Notes: generated by a model not told the origin, from the sequence alone. A stretch of DNA of 64,000 nt from Brevipalpus yothersi (GCA_003956705.1 QZCP01000224.1:186001-250000), one strand, 5' to 3'; positions 22,545-36,063 are shown, counted from the first letter of the stretch. A program made the numbers and translations.

Positions 22545-23625
22545 TCAATTAGGGCTGTTGGAATTGTTGGCTTTTGGCTTGCGCAAAACTTGAGCAAAAA
22601 ATTCTGTCATTGGACTGTCGACGACAGAATTTGATTTCTAAAGGATTAACATAAAAAAATGAAGCAAATCAAATATACAATGAGATAGAGACTATAGATA
22701 GAGAATATTTACCATAGATGGAAATTTCAGACCTTCGCATCCACCTCCTTTCACATACCAAAAAAATCCCTGCGTTTCTTGATTGAAATTCAAAACAAAT
22801 TCGAAAACATCGCTGTACTTTTCACAAAAGCTCTTGAAAATACTGAATTCCTGAGGAAAAGCATGGACGTTAAACATTTTTTCCAATGCCAGACAGATCA
22901 CCGGCTTAGAGGAAGTGGGTGGTAAAGCAGCTTTCTTTGTCATAGTTAGATGAAAATTCGAAGGAATAAACTTTCTCTCTTCCAGGGATGAAAGTTTTTT
23001 CTTGAGTGAGCTGATGAGAGGACCAATTTGGTAAAATTCTGCTTCAGCCAATATACTCTCGAGTTCGTTCTTTGGTCTTGATAGGGAGATGGAACCTTTG
23101 CGGAGGAAATTCAGAATTTCGGAGAAAATTTCACCATCTCGGTCTATCATCACAAATCCTGAAGGAAGAAAATTGGAGAGTGATCATTAGTTGCTCGAAA
23201 ACTCAAAAAAACTTTGCATGAGAACCATTTAAAGATGGGAAAATACATTTAACACAATCAAGGGAATTGATAAAGCGGGGTTAACTACCCAAAAATTGTT
23301 TGTTTTTATACTCATGAGACAATGTTCATCTTTTATCTGCCAGAAAGTCATCTTGTTTAGTCAGCTATTACTCACCATCAGAATCTTTTTTGTTTTCAAA
23401 ATCACCTTTGAACATGTTCTTAAGCATCCCTTCTTGGGACATTAGAGTACCGATTGTCGTTTGAAAAAAGTGTCCTCCAACGTTAAGCTTTACATATTGA
23501 TTTAAATTACTACTGGTGGAAGTAGTAGTATCACTTGAACTCTGTTGATGAATTAAATTTGTTAGGTCGAGTTAATCAAGTTAACTAATGAGTCAAGAGA
23601 AATTTACACAAAAATCACTTACCAT
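22545..23625 (-). CDS. KCTD-like BTB protein, copy 2
   Basis: Exons 23625-23623 (ATG only), 23541-23376, 23158-22713 and 22637-22545 join to 235 aa plus stop. An Ser/Thr-rich leader precedes the T1/BTB domain (QYVKLNVGGHFFQTTIGTLM; MIDRDGEIFSEILNFLRKGS; EAEFYQIGPL). The middle region belongs to subfamily A (with copies 3 and 13), marked by a His-Leu pair before the SSKPVICLAL strand, FCEKYSDVFEF, and a Gly-rich FFWYVKGGG. The last exon ends SPMTEFFAQVLRKPKA plus Asn/Ser, the shared C-terminal motif. KCTD proteins are usually pentameric or tetrameric adaptors, many binding CUL3; the substrate here is unknown. All junctions are GT-AG and keep frame. It is convergent with the partial kelch-like copy. 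Confidence 0.85.
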
Positions 23626-24733
23626 TTTTAATTGAGAAAAGACAAAAAGGATGCACAAAGAGATATGTTCAACTTATCGAAGCAATTGGTCGTGTCAAAG
23701 ATCATAGATTGATTTACCAAGAATGAATTAGCCAGAGCACTCAATTCACAATGAGTAAAGGTATTCAAACTTGTATTTAGCTAATAGATCATCAGAGATA
23801 ATCAAAAGGTAGACTGACTAATTGTGTTTATTAACACATGTGCTAAATGACAATATGCTATCGATCTTCGGAAACAATGTTTACTAAACATAAGAATCCC
23901 TTGAAAGCGAGCTATAATCTTACAAAAAAAGACGTCATTTGTGAAAGTAAGACGCAAGTACTATTGTTTTTAATCCCGATTCTTAATGACGAAGCTTGAT
24001 TAATGGCAAATAAGTTTTCAGCCTGGAAATGTTAGAAATCAGATAGAAATTTGATTTTTCACATTGAGCTAAGAAAACTATCTAAAAAATGATGCAAAAA
24101 AAAGTTTCAAAATAGTCGATAGAAAAAAAGTTAGGCTACTTAGAACGCTTAAACTCTCAGGTATAATCGAAATTTTCACTGGAACCAGATCTAACACATT
24201 CGATCTAAAACTTGAAAAACTTGATTGACTTTCATCTATTTAGAAAAGTGGTGAATTCCGTTTCTTTAAATCACATATTTTAGTTCGCAACACTCTCTCA
24301 CCAGAATCGACCTTGATTTGTTCAAGAATCTTAAAGAAAGATGATAAGCTATGAGCCAGGTACAAATCGTTATCTAATACCAGAGAAAGAGTACAAAATA
24401 AAAAAGATAAAAATGAAAGGAAGATCATAGTTCACTGTTCAGTAGTTTTCGTGGTATCAAAATTTTGGATATGATACAAAGTTGTTCGGAAATTCAATTT
24501 TTTTCTCAAAAAATTATTTTGTGGGTGTTATCTGTTGCTGATATGAAGTTCTCCAGAATGAACTATTCTAATTCTTTCAATTGGAATAGTTGGAGCAGTG
24601 TGAACCATTCTCAACTTGCAAGATGTGATGGTCGCGACGAATCCATAGGGCTTGGTCCTCACTACCCTTGAAATACTCTCAAGAGGAAACCCATATATTA
24701 TCGGAAATTCATGATGATGGTCCATATTTCCCA
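23626..24733. repeat. Spacer upstream of copy 2, partly duplicated
   Basis: There is no gene. About 24240-24610 resembles 18015-18620 downstream of the kelch-like gene, so the right half is a second copy of the same spacer. The left half should include the promoter of copy 2. Confidence 0.5.
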
Positions 24734-25697
24734 TCAATTTTGTACTGGATTGCTAGCATTTGTATTACGCAAAAGGTGAGCCAAAAGTTTGGTAATCGGA
24801 TTTTCAGTGGCTAAATACGACGCCTGATGAGTCAACAAAGAGAAATCATCAAAAAACTGATCAATCAATCCTACAATCAATTAGATATTATAATTACCAG
24901 AGAATCAACCTTGATGTCCTCCATCCCTGGACTTATGATGAGCCAAAATTTATCCGATCTATTTTCATCCAAAACGATAAGGAATTCGAATATATCGTTG
25001 TACTTACGACAAAGGTCGCCAAAAACTCTCAATTCATCAGAGAGCTGGCGAGCTTGAGGATACTGGTAATTACATGGATCTCTGAAATTCTTTCCTATTA
25101 TCAGATAAAACATTGGCTTTGACGATTGTTTGATTACATCGAGGGAAGTTCCATCAACAACTAGGTGACATTTTGGAGAATTTTGGAGAATCAATTCTCT
25201 CTCTTGAAGAGAGGACAGTTTTTCTCTCAATGTAATGATGAGAGGATCAATTTGATAGAATTCCGCTTCAGCTAAGATATTTTCCAGTTCTTTTTTTGGT
25301 CTAGCCAATGAGATGGAACCTCTTCGCAGAAAATTTAAAATTTCAGAAAAAGTTTCACCATCACGGTCGATCATCACAAATCCTGATGGAAAAAAGAAGA
25401 ATAATCATCGTTATAATCGATCATCGTCATACTCACCATCAGAATCTTTTTTGTCCTCAAAATCGCCTTTGAACATGTTATTAAGCTTTCCTTCTTGGGA
25501 CATTAGAGTACCGACTGTTGTTTGAAAAAAATGTCCTCCAACATTGAGCTTAACATATTGATTTGAATTACTCTTGGTAGAAGTAGTAGTAGATCCAGTT
25601 GAATTCTGTTGATCAATTGAATTTGTTAGGTTAAGTTAATCAAGTTGATTGGTGAATGTGGGAAACTTTCTGCAGAAAATTTCAAATCACTTACCAT
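24734..25697 (-). CDS. KCTD-like BTB protein, copy 3
   Basis: A well-preserved copy. Exons 25697-25695 (ATG only, followed at once by gtaagt), 25605-25437, 25382-24898, 24823-24734; 248 aa. The order is a Thr/Ser leader, first half of BTB (residues about 18-55), a phase-1 intron after the codon for DSDG, second half of BTB with IDRDGETFSEILNFLRRG and EAEFYQIDPLI (to about 105), then an alpha/beta region (FYLIIGKN strand, FGDLCRKYNDIFEF helix-strand), and a last exon ending NPITKLLAHLLRNTNAS. The BTB is closest by eye to the KCTD6/KCTD21 group, whose vertebrate members bind CUL3. It is subfamily A. Its regulator and partner are unknown. Confidence 0.88.
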
Positions 25698-26746
25698 TTT
25701 TTGTCGAGAGAAGATAGGAAAAATGTTCTAAGATATGTTATGATATGTTTGTGTGCTATTGAAGAAGTTCTTTGTGTCAGAGACCACAAAGTGAATTATA
25801 AGAAAAGCTCATCTAATCAGTCAAAGCGCTTCACTGACTATGAACTCAGGCATATAAACTCTGTTAGTAAACTTAAAACATTATCAATGATAATAACAAG
25901 GTGGACAAATAAAATGGCTTCCAGTAGACAGTTTACCAACAAGTGTTGTGAGTGATGGAAGTTAGTTTTTGTTTTCTCTGGTTATGATTCTTTGACACAG
26001 ACGCACTAGAGATACCGAACCGATCTTGGACCAATTTAGAACTTAGAACTTAGAACTTGAATCTCAAGCGATTGGAGCGAACTTCGATCGGAAACTTTTG
26101 AGTGATACATCATAAGACTGATGGCTGTCCTGTTGCATCGCTGAGCTTCCGGTGAGAGATGTCATTATTCAGAGTGCATGATAGAATTAGGGGCTACCGA
26201 TGGTAAGGATCTACAGATTGTGCACTCGATCAACGGCTTCGAGCTTCGAGCAAGAACAAGAGAGTGTATGATCTTCTAATCAATCAGTCATTCCCAAAAA
26301 CTTCTCTGAAAATTTATCATCGAATTTAGATGGATTGATCCTGCACTTGCATCTAGTATAATCCTTTTGCGTTTCCACTGACAACTACATGTCATAAGTT
26401 TTAGAGGGAAAACTGGCCACAAATTGGTATCGAAAGCAAGTGATGAATGGAAGAAAAGGTAAAAAGAATCATAATTACTAGTTTCTCGGTTTTTTGATTT
26501 AACTTGAGAATTTATTCATCGAAAATATCGTTCGCTTCTGGAAAATACTTCTACTTGAATCATCCGTTCTTGTTTGAGTGCAGTCGATGGTGAATCATTC
26601 AAAAAACGAAAAGCGAGTGAAGAAAGCAGTTGTTCTTTCGATTTCCATTTATAACAATTGACGGTCGAAATTTTAACCTCTTGGAAATTGATATAAATAT
26701 TTGCCGAAATCTTAACGGCACCTTGAACGAAGATGAGGGATGATGA
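25698..26746. repeat. Duplicated spacer upstream of copy 3
   Basis: There is no gene. About 25700-26200 resembles 27925-28400 upstream of copy 4, and 26450-26740 resembles 18600-18900. These are further signs of segmental duplication. Confidence 0.55.
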
Positions 26747-27061
26747 TTATTCTTCTCTGTTCTTGGGAAAGTGTTTGACTAAGGTGCGACATATATTCTC
26801 ATGAATGAATATCTTAGTCATCGTGATTCCGTGTGTTATATTTGGAGACTGAAAGATAAACGAAAAATAGTGAGTGAAGTTTGAAATATACATGGGCAGA
26901 TGAAATTGAATGATCATCACTGCAGGTAAGAAGTCTATCTATACACCCACAATACACCAATAAAAAGTCAATTGTGCATAGCGAGTTCTCTTTCTCGGCC
27001 CTTTTCTTTCTCTTTCTCTTCCATTTTCTTCCAACGCCAGAGGCCAGAAAAGAATTATGGA

Positions 27062-27109
<48 letters not shown>

Positions 27110-27925
27110 CGCTTCATGCTAGCCAGTATGTGGCGACCAGCGTCACAACTTGGACACAACTTCAAATTTATTCTGATCAAACTGGTCCATCGTATGATGG
27201 GCCTTGTGGCTTGTAAGAATTACCTTGGTCTTGAATTCTGTTTCTCTTCCATCACAGTAGACGATCCAAAATGTCTCTGGACCAGGGCTCAATTCCATAG
27301 AGAATAGAACAATTTCCTTATAAACAAGGTAGAATTCTCTAAAAAGTTCGATAGCTGATTCCATTGATATAGCATTATCTTTTTCTTGTGCATCCTTTTT
27401 TGAATCTTGACATGCCAAAATTAGATGAACGATTGGTTTGGATGCTATTTTCAATTCTTCAAATACCTTCCGATCAAATGAGGTATATATCACTGGCATA
27501 TTTACGGGTTCAAATTCACTCTCTTGGAAGATGGACAAGTGTTTTTTCACCAGATCAATTAGAGAATCAATTTGATAGAATTCCGCTTCGACCAATAATT
27601 TTTCCAGTTCTTTTTTGGTCTAGTCAATGTGATGGAACCTCTTCACAAAAAATTTAAAATTTTGGAAAAAGTTTCACCATCACGATCGATCTTCGCAAAT
27701 CCTGATGGAAAAAATTAAGAAAAATCATCGTTACAATCGATCATCGTCATACTTACTACCAGAATCTTTTTTGTCCTCAAAATCGCCTTCGAACATGTTC
27801 TTCAGCATTCCTTCCTGGGACATTAGTGTGCTAATTGCTGTTTCAAACAAATGTCCTCCAACATTGAGCTTAACATATGGATTTAAATTACCACTAGTGG
27901 AAGGAGTAGAGTAACCTGAATTCAT
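26747..27925 (-). pseudogene. KCTD-like BTB pseudogene, copy 4 (intron 1 missing)
   Basis: Exons 27925-27757, 27701-27224 and 26848-26747. The ATG is joined directly to the BTB exon, so the intron that follows ATG in most other copies is exactly absent. BTB first half is intact (YVKLNVGGHLFETAI). In the second half a CGA-type Arg codon has become TGA (27645-27643), and one A is lost in the run near 27610-27616, shifting the frame. Beyond that the original frame continues open for 150 codons (subfamily B, like copies 1 and 9), and the last exon is still readable (EENICRTLVKHF-type end). A GA microsatellite lies in the final intron. Confidence 0.88.
27065..27106. repeat. (GA)n microsatellite
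   Basis: About 21 GA units inside the last intron of KCTD copy 4. Copy 1 has an irregular CT-rich tract (strand reversed) at the matching place, near 19170-19200. Confidence 0.93.
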
Positions 27926-28560
27926 TTTCAGTTGAGAGAAGATGGAAAAATGCTCAAAGATATGTTTGTGGGCTATTCAAAAAGTTGCTTATCTCAGAGA
28001 CCACAAAGTGAATTATAAGGAAAGCTAATCACTCGAAGCCCTTCACAGACCATAAATTCTGGCTTATATGAACTCTGAGTCAACTTAAAAAATTACCAAT
28101 GATAATAATAAGGTGGACAAATAAAATGGCTTCCAGTAAACACAGTTTACCAACAAGTACTGTGAGCGATGGAATAGTTCTCTCTGGTTATGATTCTTTG
28201 ACACAGATACACTAGAGATACCGCACAGATCTTAGGCCAACTTAGAACTTAGAACTTGGAAGCGATTGGAGCGAACTTCGATCGGAAACTTTGAGTGATA
28301 CATCATAAGACTGGTTGGCTACCCCTGTTGCATCACCGAGTATCTGGTGAGAGATGTCATTATTCAGAATGCATGGTAGAATTATTATTTGGGGCTACCG
28401 ATGGCTAGGATCCCCGAATTGTGCACTCGATTAACGGCCTAGAGCTTCGTATAAAAGCAATAGAGTGAATAATTTTCTGATCGATCATTTCCGAACACAA
28501 TTGATCGGAAACTCAAGTTCGATGATGCCTTCTTTTACCTCTTTCACCGACTAGAAATTA
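27926..28560. repeat. Duplicated spacer upstream of copy 4
   Basis: It resembles 25700-26340 upstream of copy 3, including the stretch around the repeated ACTTAGAACTTAGAACTT motif. No gene is seen. Confidence 0.55.
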
Positions 28561-28830
28561 GTATCTCGGATTCTTGTTTTCACGCTGGTTGATATGGATC
28601 GTGGAAGAGGTATTCCTGGTATGATCATACCAATTGATCTGAAAACTTATAAACTTTAGATAAACGTATTCTGCCAAAGAGTAGTAGCTAACTAGAGTCT
28701 TAGAGAACTGAAAATTGAATTATTGTGGATACAAAAATCATCTCTCTCCCTTTTCATTAGTTGAAGTTACATTTACTCACCCACAAAATATATATGCAGT
28801 ACTTGTACTCATAATCAAGCAAAAATTTTG

Positions 28831-28831
<1 letters not shown>

Positions 28832-28875
<44 letters not shown>
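28832..28875. repeat. (CT)n microsatellite
   Basis: About 21 CT units, followed by an impure TTTC-rich tract to about 28908. Confidence 0.93.
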
Positions 28876-28882
<7 letters not shown>

Positions 28883-30022
28883 TCTTTTATTCTTTCTTTC
28901 TTTCTCTTCGTTGAATCGCTGAATCGTGTTCACTCGATATTGGCTCTCATTGATAAGAGAGAGTAGCGGTAGCTGAACACCGAGAACTGAGTGGTACCGA
29001 AAACAAACACACACACACAATTTAAAAAATTACCACACTCAACAGCAAGCGATATCATATGATTTTTTTCTTCTTCCTCACTTGATCCTTTTCTTCTCTG
29101 GTGCAAGTAACATAACATGACTCTATCGAAGTATAAACGGAAAACATGGCCATCATCATGCTATGATCACAGAGTGGATGTGTGTTTACATGTGAACTTC
29201 GTGTGTGTGTGTAAGTGAATGATAAAAGGACTGAACTTTTCATGCGCCAAAAAAATTTTAACCCAAGAATCAAAACATCACCAAGACAATATCTTTTTCC
29301 TCTCTCTTCATTGTGAGTCATCTGAGTCAGAATATCTGATTGAAATATATCACACAAAGTGTATTATGAATCATGTGAATGATGATGATGATGATGATGT
29401 CCATATATTGTAAGTGAATTGTTATTCAACAGCCAGCAACAACAATTGATTTGTATGTGTTCAACAACAACACTGTATATCTGTGGCATCTTTCATAAGA
29501 AAGAGTCAAGACATATGAAACAGATGATGTTGAGGAAAGAGAAAAAAACATTAATATATCAACAGTCAACATGAACACAGATTTACTTCAATTACTTTTC
29601 TCATGTAAATGTGTTTCTCGTGTTTAAATGTTAAAGTGTATTTGTATTTGATTTCGTGTTTTATGGACACTCATTTTGATCAAATTCAATTTATATTCAA
29701 AGAAACTAACTTATTATGAACAATTCACTTTGTTATATATTCACATTTTTCCTCTTGTATTTTCTGTAATATTGAGTGTTCAGTTATGAGCTTTGTGTGG
29801 GTACATGTTACGTGTTGAAAAATGTATTACAAACGAAATATGTTACTGTAAAGATGTAATTTGAGGGAAAAAAGGGAAAGAACAAAGAGTAAATCATTCT
29901 TCTCATCATCACCATTATATACTTGTATCCATAAAGTGCAATTTTTCCATCTTCTTCTCCTCCTTCATCTGCTCATCTCATCAAAACTGAAAAACAAACA
30001 ACATCAAACATTTCCAGAAGAG

Positions 30023-30023
<1 letters not shown>

Positions 30024-30058
<35 letters not shown>

Positions 30059-30070
30059 CTCTCTCTCTCT
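30024..30070. repeat. (CT)n microsatellite
   Basis: CT run broken by one TTTTT. A shorter AG run follows at 30199-30217. Confidence 0.9.
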
Positions 30071-30654
30071 CAAACTCACTTCCCTAACTCACCATCTTCA
30101 TCATCATATGTTAGTGTATTCATCACCACTTGATTCAGCTGATTTCTTGTTCCTCACTTGGTGTCCATGACCTCTCACTCATCTTGTCTTGAACCAAAAG
30201 AGAGAGAGAGAGAGAGAAAAGATCTCGATAGACTTTCACTTGATTTGAAGGTTTGCTCCAAAACGTTCATTTCCGTGATTCATCTCTTTCAATCCTTCTT
30301 TTCCCAATTTTTGGAGCAATTTATCAGTGAAAGCGTTAATAATAACTAATAACAATAATATCAACCTGGTCAGCAACAGCAACAACAACAACACCAGGAA
30401 GATCTCTCTTCAGCTCTTTTCCTCCTCTTATCCTCCTCCTCCTCTTCTTCTTCCACCTCCAACTTTTGCTCTTCCTTGCTTTTTGAAGAGGAACCTTTAT
30501 TCTCACAACTTTTGATTTACATATTGTTACTGTGCATTTTAAATACAGTGTGTTCATAGTGTCACTTGTAAAAAGTTCTGTTCTCTACTGTTGATACTTT
30601 GTCATCATTTATCACCATCCATTCCTCACACTCTATCACACTCACACATACACA

Positions 30655-30771
30655 ATGGATCGACATCATCGTTCTCATCATTTGTCGCGTAATCATCTCA
30701 ATATTATTGGTAACAATAATTCAACCCATAAGCGAACTCATCATCGAATTATGTCATTACCAAATCAAGGT
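30655..30771 (+). CDS. Possible first coding exon, His/Asn-rich
   Basis: An ATG opens a frame of about 38 codons rich in His, Asn, Arg and Ser (MDRHHRSHHLSRNHLNIIGN at the start). It ends at a plausible donor after a Gln-Gly region (CAAATCAAG followed by gtgaaa). His/Asn-rich N-termini are common in low-complexity arthropod proteins. No next exon can be assigned before the ceramidase start. It could be an alternative N-terminus of the ceramidase, the start of another gene, or chance. Confidence 0.2.
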
Positions 30772-31725
30772 GAAAATCATCATTTTTTTATTTCCATGAA
30801 AAAATTTTTCTCTTTCTCTCTCCTGGCGTGCATTTTAAGAACGCTGGCCTTTCCTTCTTCTCGCTTTTTCTTCTCTCTTTTCGATGCTTACCTTAACGAT
30901 CATGACGATGTATTGATGATTTCCTACTTTCTTACCTTCGAAATTAATCAATCATAGTCTTAACGCTCACTGAATTCTATTCATGGACACATTTGCCAAG
31001 CTGGCTCTGCGTATGAGATGCTTACGATAGCTATTACCTTTTTCTAGGAATAGAATAAAATGGCAAACTTTTTTTTCACGTATTTGTAGGGGTAATCTGA
31101 ATAATTATTGTCACCATGAGAATTGTTAATGATATTTTTTCTTTTTCAAGGGAGCCAATTTGAAGCAAAAAATTTGAGCATAAAATAGACTTTCACCATT
31201 CTTTCACGCTACAATCATAGATTGCTGAGATTCATTATCTGCATGAAATGTCATGTTCAATCGTTTCCTATTATCCAAACTATTTCCTGTAGGCTTTTTT
31301 CTCTCTCTCTTTCTCTTTCTCTTTCTTTCTAATCACCTAAGCATTGTCTCTGGACACCATAGGCAATGTCATACGCCCCTTTGCTCTCCAAACTCTACTC
31401 TCTCTCCCTCTTAAAACTCTCTCGCTGATTTTTTTTCCCATTCCTCTATGAAGTTATATCATGAATGATTTTTCCACTATCATTCAGTATACATTTCCTC
31501 GTCCTAGAACTCACTTGGATCCTCAATTGATTAGACAAACTCTATCTTCATCTCTTGCTCTCTCTCTCGCTCTCTCTTACTTTTTCCTCTGTTTCTCTCT
31601 CCATCATCTTTCTCTCTGTGAACTTACTGGATGTATTGTGACAGACAAATAGTTGTGACGCTGAGTTGAATAATTTGCCAGTTTTTTTTCTCTACACGCC
31701 TCTCATTTCTATGAGAAAGTGAAAA

Positions 31726-34700
31726 ATGAAATCAAATTCTTTGTTAAAATGTGATTTTATTCACTTAACTTCGATAAACCATCTAGTCATACTTTTCCTC
31801 ACATACTACTTTCATTTTATTCCATCAGTTATTGGTGATTACGCGCCATCAGTTGGTGATGGCTATCGCAATAATGAGCCATCAAAGCAAGACTCCTATC
31901 TGATCGGTGTCGGTATAGCTGATGTCACTGGACCAGCGGCCGAGGTCAATATGATGGGATATGCAAAGTTTGGCCAAGATACCGGTGGAATACATTATCG
32001 TCTATATTCGAGAGCTTTCATTTTTGAGGATCAATCTGGTCATCGTGTTGTATTTGTGTCCGTAGATGTGTGTATGATTGATCAAGCTGTCAAGACACAA
32101 GTGGTCAATCTGTTGCAAGAAAAATACGGTGATCTGTATGGAGTTGATAACGTTATGCTATCAGGCACTCATACACACTCAGGTCCTGGTGGATTTTTGC
32201 AATATCTTTTATACACAATCACTGGCCAAGGATTTAATTGGCAAAATTTTAATGCCATCACTGATGGAATAATTCGAAGTATCGATCGAGCACACAATTC
32301 GATGCGTAAAGGATATATTTACTATAATCAGGGAATCCTTTTGAATGCAAGTATAAATCGAAGTCCAACCGCTTATCTCAACAATTCTGAAGAAGAACGA
32401 GCCAAATACAAATATGATACCGATAAAGAGATGCACATACTGAAACTTGTTGACACCTCAAATCAACCGATGGGATTGATCACCTGGTTTGCCGTTCATC
32501 CAACTAGTATGAACAATACCAATCATCTGATATCAGGAGACAACAAAGGATACGCCTCTTATTTATTCGAACGGTCTATGAACAAGGGAAAACTACCAGG
32601 TCGTGGTCCTTTTGTGGCTGCATTTGCATCATCCAATTTAGGTGATGTCTCTCCCAATCTGAAAGGCCCCCACTGTGCTGACACGGGAAAACCTTGCGAT
32701 ATATTAACAAGTACTTGTGGTGGCAAGAATGCTAATTGCTTTGCACTTGGACCCGGTAAAGATATGTTCGAAAGTACGAAAATCATTGGTGAACGACAAT
32801 TCATCAAAGCAAAGGAGCTTTTTGGATCGGCAACCGAGCGTGTATCCGGAGAGATATCTTTTGTTCATCAGTACAAAGATATGACTCAAGTAGATATCAC
32901 TTTACCCAGTGGTGAAGTTGTCCACACTTGTAAGCCTGCTATGGGATACAGTTTTGCTGCTGGTACCACTGATGGTCCTGGAGCATTTGATTTTAGACAA
33001 GGCACAACCAGTCCGAATGCTTTTTGGAATTTGGTCCGAGATTTTATCAGTAAACCAAGTCAAAAGATGATAGAATGTCACAAGCCAAAACCAATTCTCC
33101 TTGCAACTGGTCAGATGAATTTTCCCTACCCTTGGCAGCCGCACATTGTGCCAACTCAATTAATGGCTATTGGAAATGTAATCATCATTGGTGCTCCTGC
33201 TGAATTTACCACAATGTCCGGAAGAAGGATCAGAGAAGCAGTCAAATCTGTTGTCGATAATTTACGACAAAATATCATCCCCAGGACAATGGAAAATGAG
33301 TCCAAGTGAGTTCCTGTTGCATAATCCTCTTTCTTTTTTTCTTCTTTTTTGTCTTTCTCTTTATCTTTCTTTCTTTCTTTCTCTCTCACTCTCCTTCTCG
33401 GCTCTCTTTCATTTATTCTATCCAAACTCTCCCCCGGAAACTGGCCACTTCTTATTCCACCAATCTACCTACATAATCATCATATTAATTTGTTTCGAAT
33501 TAGGATGACCTGATTCTTAATTCAGTGTTTTGTAGGTGGACAAGATCTTTTAGCTCTCCTCCTCAATTCAAACTCCTCAATCTCACACCATACACCTTCA
33601 GAATGGATTTAAATTACTATCTCATGACCACTTGAAACAAATAATACATTTCAGAATGCTCCCTCAGCAAATAGTCATCCGATTTTTTATCATGAAAATC
33701 AGCAACTTTCGAAAAGCTCGCGGCAAGTCATGAGCTTGATTCGTATATCAACAGCTGACGAAGCCGTCCAGACGAATCATACTTTCTTCTTCTTCCCTCG
33801 CTTTTCGAGTGACGAATTTCTCGCTTCCAGAAGGTATTAAGTTTTACATTTGAGGCTGTTCAGAGATTCCATTTCAGAAAATTATACCTCTTTTTGAGGC
33901 TGACTTCTCTCCGAAATATCAAGAATTATCTAACTTAATTTGACCTTCAATATTAACGGAAATTATTTTGCGATTCGCAATATTTGACTATCCTCAAATT
34001 GCACTCTCCCCTGCTGCTTGCTTACGCCATCATATAGCAATGCACTCATGGTGTATAAAACAATCAGTTGATCATGTGATTTGTATCACTAAACATTTAT
34101 CATCTCATAATTGTAACTTTTCATTTGTTTTGTCTATCATTTTCATTATTGATTAGATGTCATGTCATCCTGGCTGGTCTAGCGAACGCATACTCATCAT
34201 ATGTTGCTACTCATGAAGAATATCAAGCCCAGCGATATGAAGGTGCATCAACTATTTTCGGTCCATATACTCAACTCGCCTACCAACTACAGTATGTTGA
34301 TTTGGCAAAAAGTCTTGTCATCGGTAAAAGACCAAACCCAGGTCCTGATCCTCCGAATCTCTTGAGTAAGCAAATTAGTCTACGTCCTGGTGTAATTTTT
34401 GATACAGCACAACCTGGTAAAAGTTTCGGTGAATGTATTCTTCAGCCAGATGAAGAGTATAAAGCTGGTAGTACCGTAGTGGTCAGATTTATTAGTGGAC
34501 ATCCGCGAAATGATCTCATGACAGAGGCAACTTTCCTCACCGTGGAAAGATACAATGCCCATAATTCTTCATATCAGGTTATCGCAACCGACTCGGATCC
34601 GGAAACAAAGTTTATCTGGAAACGTACCAATAGTCTTCTTGGTTGGAGTGAGGTGACTATCGTATGGGATATTCCATCATCTGCTACTCAAGGTTTCTAT

Positions 34701-34796
34701 CGAATAAGACACTTTGGTGCGCACAAAAATTTTCTCCAACAGATAAAAAGCTATTCTGGTCAGTCAAACTTGTTCAAAGTTATCAATTCTAAATGA
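31726..34796 (+). CDS. ASAH2: Neutral ceramidase
   Basis: Two exons (31726-33305 and 34157-34796; 851-bp intron) give 739 aa. Residues 1-37 contain a hydrophobic signal or signal-anchor segment. The neutral ceramidase catalytic domain follows: IGVGIADVTGPAAEVNMMGY, GTHTHSGPGG with His149 and His151 in the zinc site, ITWFAVHPTSMNNTN with His258, and GDVSPN with Ser309 matching the known nucleophile motif. The second exon carries ANAYSSYVATHEEYQAQRYE and the C-terminal immunoglobulin-like domain. The enzyme hydrolyses the amide bond of ceramide to sphingosine and fatty acid at the cell surface or outside the cell. The length is normal for the family (human about 780 aa). The split Lys codon at the junction (AA plus A) keeps frame. 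No unusual change is seen in the catalytic motifs. The gene interrupts the KCTD array. Confidence 0.95.
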
Positions 34797-36063
34797 AAAA
34801 AAGTGTATTGATTTAATGATGTTGTCTTGTAATTTATACGACTATCCCTGTTAATACTGACAAAATGTGTAAGGCTTTTCTCACATTCGTGATGAAAATT
34901 TCCAAAGAAAACCGCTCGAGTTTGTATCAAAAATTTTCAACTCTTCAGTCTTGGTAGGAAACAAACATAGTTTCGTATTTTCCCATGTCTACAACAAACT
35001 GATTGTGAACATTTAGATACATTTTTATGAATATTTACTAAAATGATTGATATTGTACAGTAGAGAAATGACATCAATTTTATGGTATTTGTGTAAATTA
35101 TTATGTTCATTATAGCTAAAAAACGTACCAAAATTGAGTATTGAACCATCCTGACTGAGAGATGAGCGAAAGCATTTTGATGAGAAACATTCTTCAGAAT
35201 AACGCCTCCAATAGAGCAAATGATATAATTTGGAAAACATTATGGACTCGGGACCAAACGACGCCACCAAGATTAATATTATGATAGCTTTGCCGTCTAG
35301 CAACACGCATTTCGACTCATTCAACGAGTTTTCTGATGAATTACTTACACCACTTCCGGATTCATGACAGGGTTGACCTTTCCACCATCCAGCTCATTGA
35401 AGTCTAATGATGCAGATTGAGCTCCCATTAGAAACCAATGAATAAAACCCAGTGTTGCTACAGAAGAATAATTTTTCCTTATTTATAGCTCAGATCTATG
35501 TAAAAATCTGTGACCAATCGGAGAGAAGGACAAAATTCTATTGCCATTACTGAGGGTATCACTCTGGAAAAACCCATTTCTAATTGAACTCGGAGTCGAT
35601 GATTCACAGTCTGAGAACAAACAGGTAACTTGCATCCAATCATAATTAGGAATTCTAGTGAAAAAATTGATTTTAATCAAGCTTTTTGCAATTTACAGTG
35701 GAGTCAAGCTGAGTAAAGAAGTTAATAACGTTGGGAGTCGAATGTAACTTGGAATGAATAGGATTCAGAAGAAGGAAAAAATTGAAAAGTTATATCTCGA
35801 AACAATTCACAGAAGAAGATCTCTTGTGTCCACTGATGGCCTGAAATCAAATCTTTTGCATTCCAAAAAATTGTCGGTTGCTGGAATAATTGATTTTGAG
35901 AACAAACAAATTTGATCAAATTTACATGTATGTATAACAGAATACGGTTGGAAATGAGTCAAGGGGAAATTGAAAATTATTCATCGAGAGAAATTGAGGG
36001 GATAATCGGTGAATCTCAGATATAATCAATTTCACTGCTTTTGAAGTTTTGATTAACCCTTAG
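34797..36063. other. Region downstream of the ceramidase gene
   Basis: No gene can be supported. A short minus-strand open piece at about 35450-35330 has an acceptor-like start but no match. The rest is AT-rich with no repeat of the KCTD spacers that I can see. Confidence 0.45.

Larger units (their letters stand above)
28561..31725. other. Low-complexity region before the ceramidase gene
   Basis: This 3.2 kb stretch separates the first KCTD block from the ceramidase gene. It contains CT/GA microsatellites, (GAT)n, and pyrimidine-rich tracts typical of this genome's noncoding DNA. It may hold the ceramidase promoter and 5' UTR. The one coding-like piece is a His/Asn-rich start at 30655 listed separately. 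Confidence 0.5.

Noticed and set aside
35330..35450. Short minus-strand exon-like segment with acceptor-like TAG and donor-like GTAAGT
   Set aside because: It is only about 43 codons, with neighbouring pieces in conflicting frames and no homology I can name.
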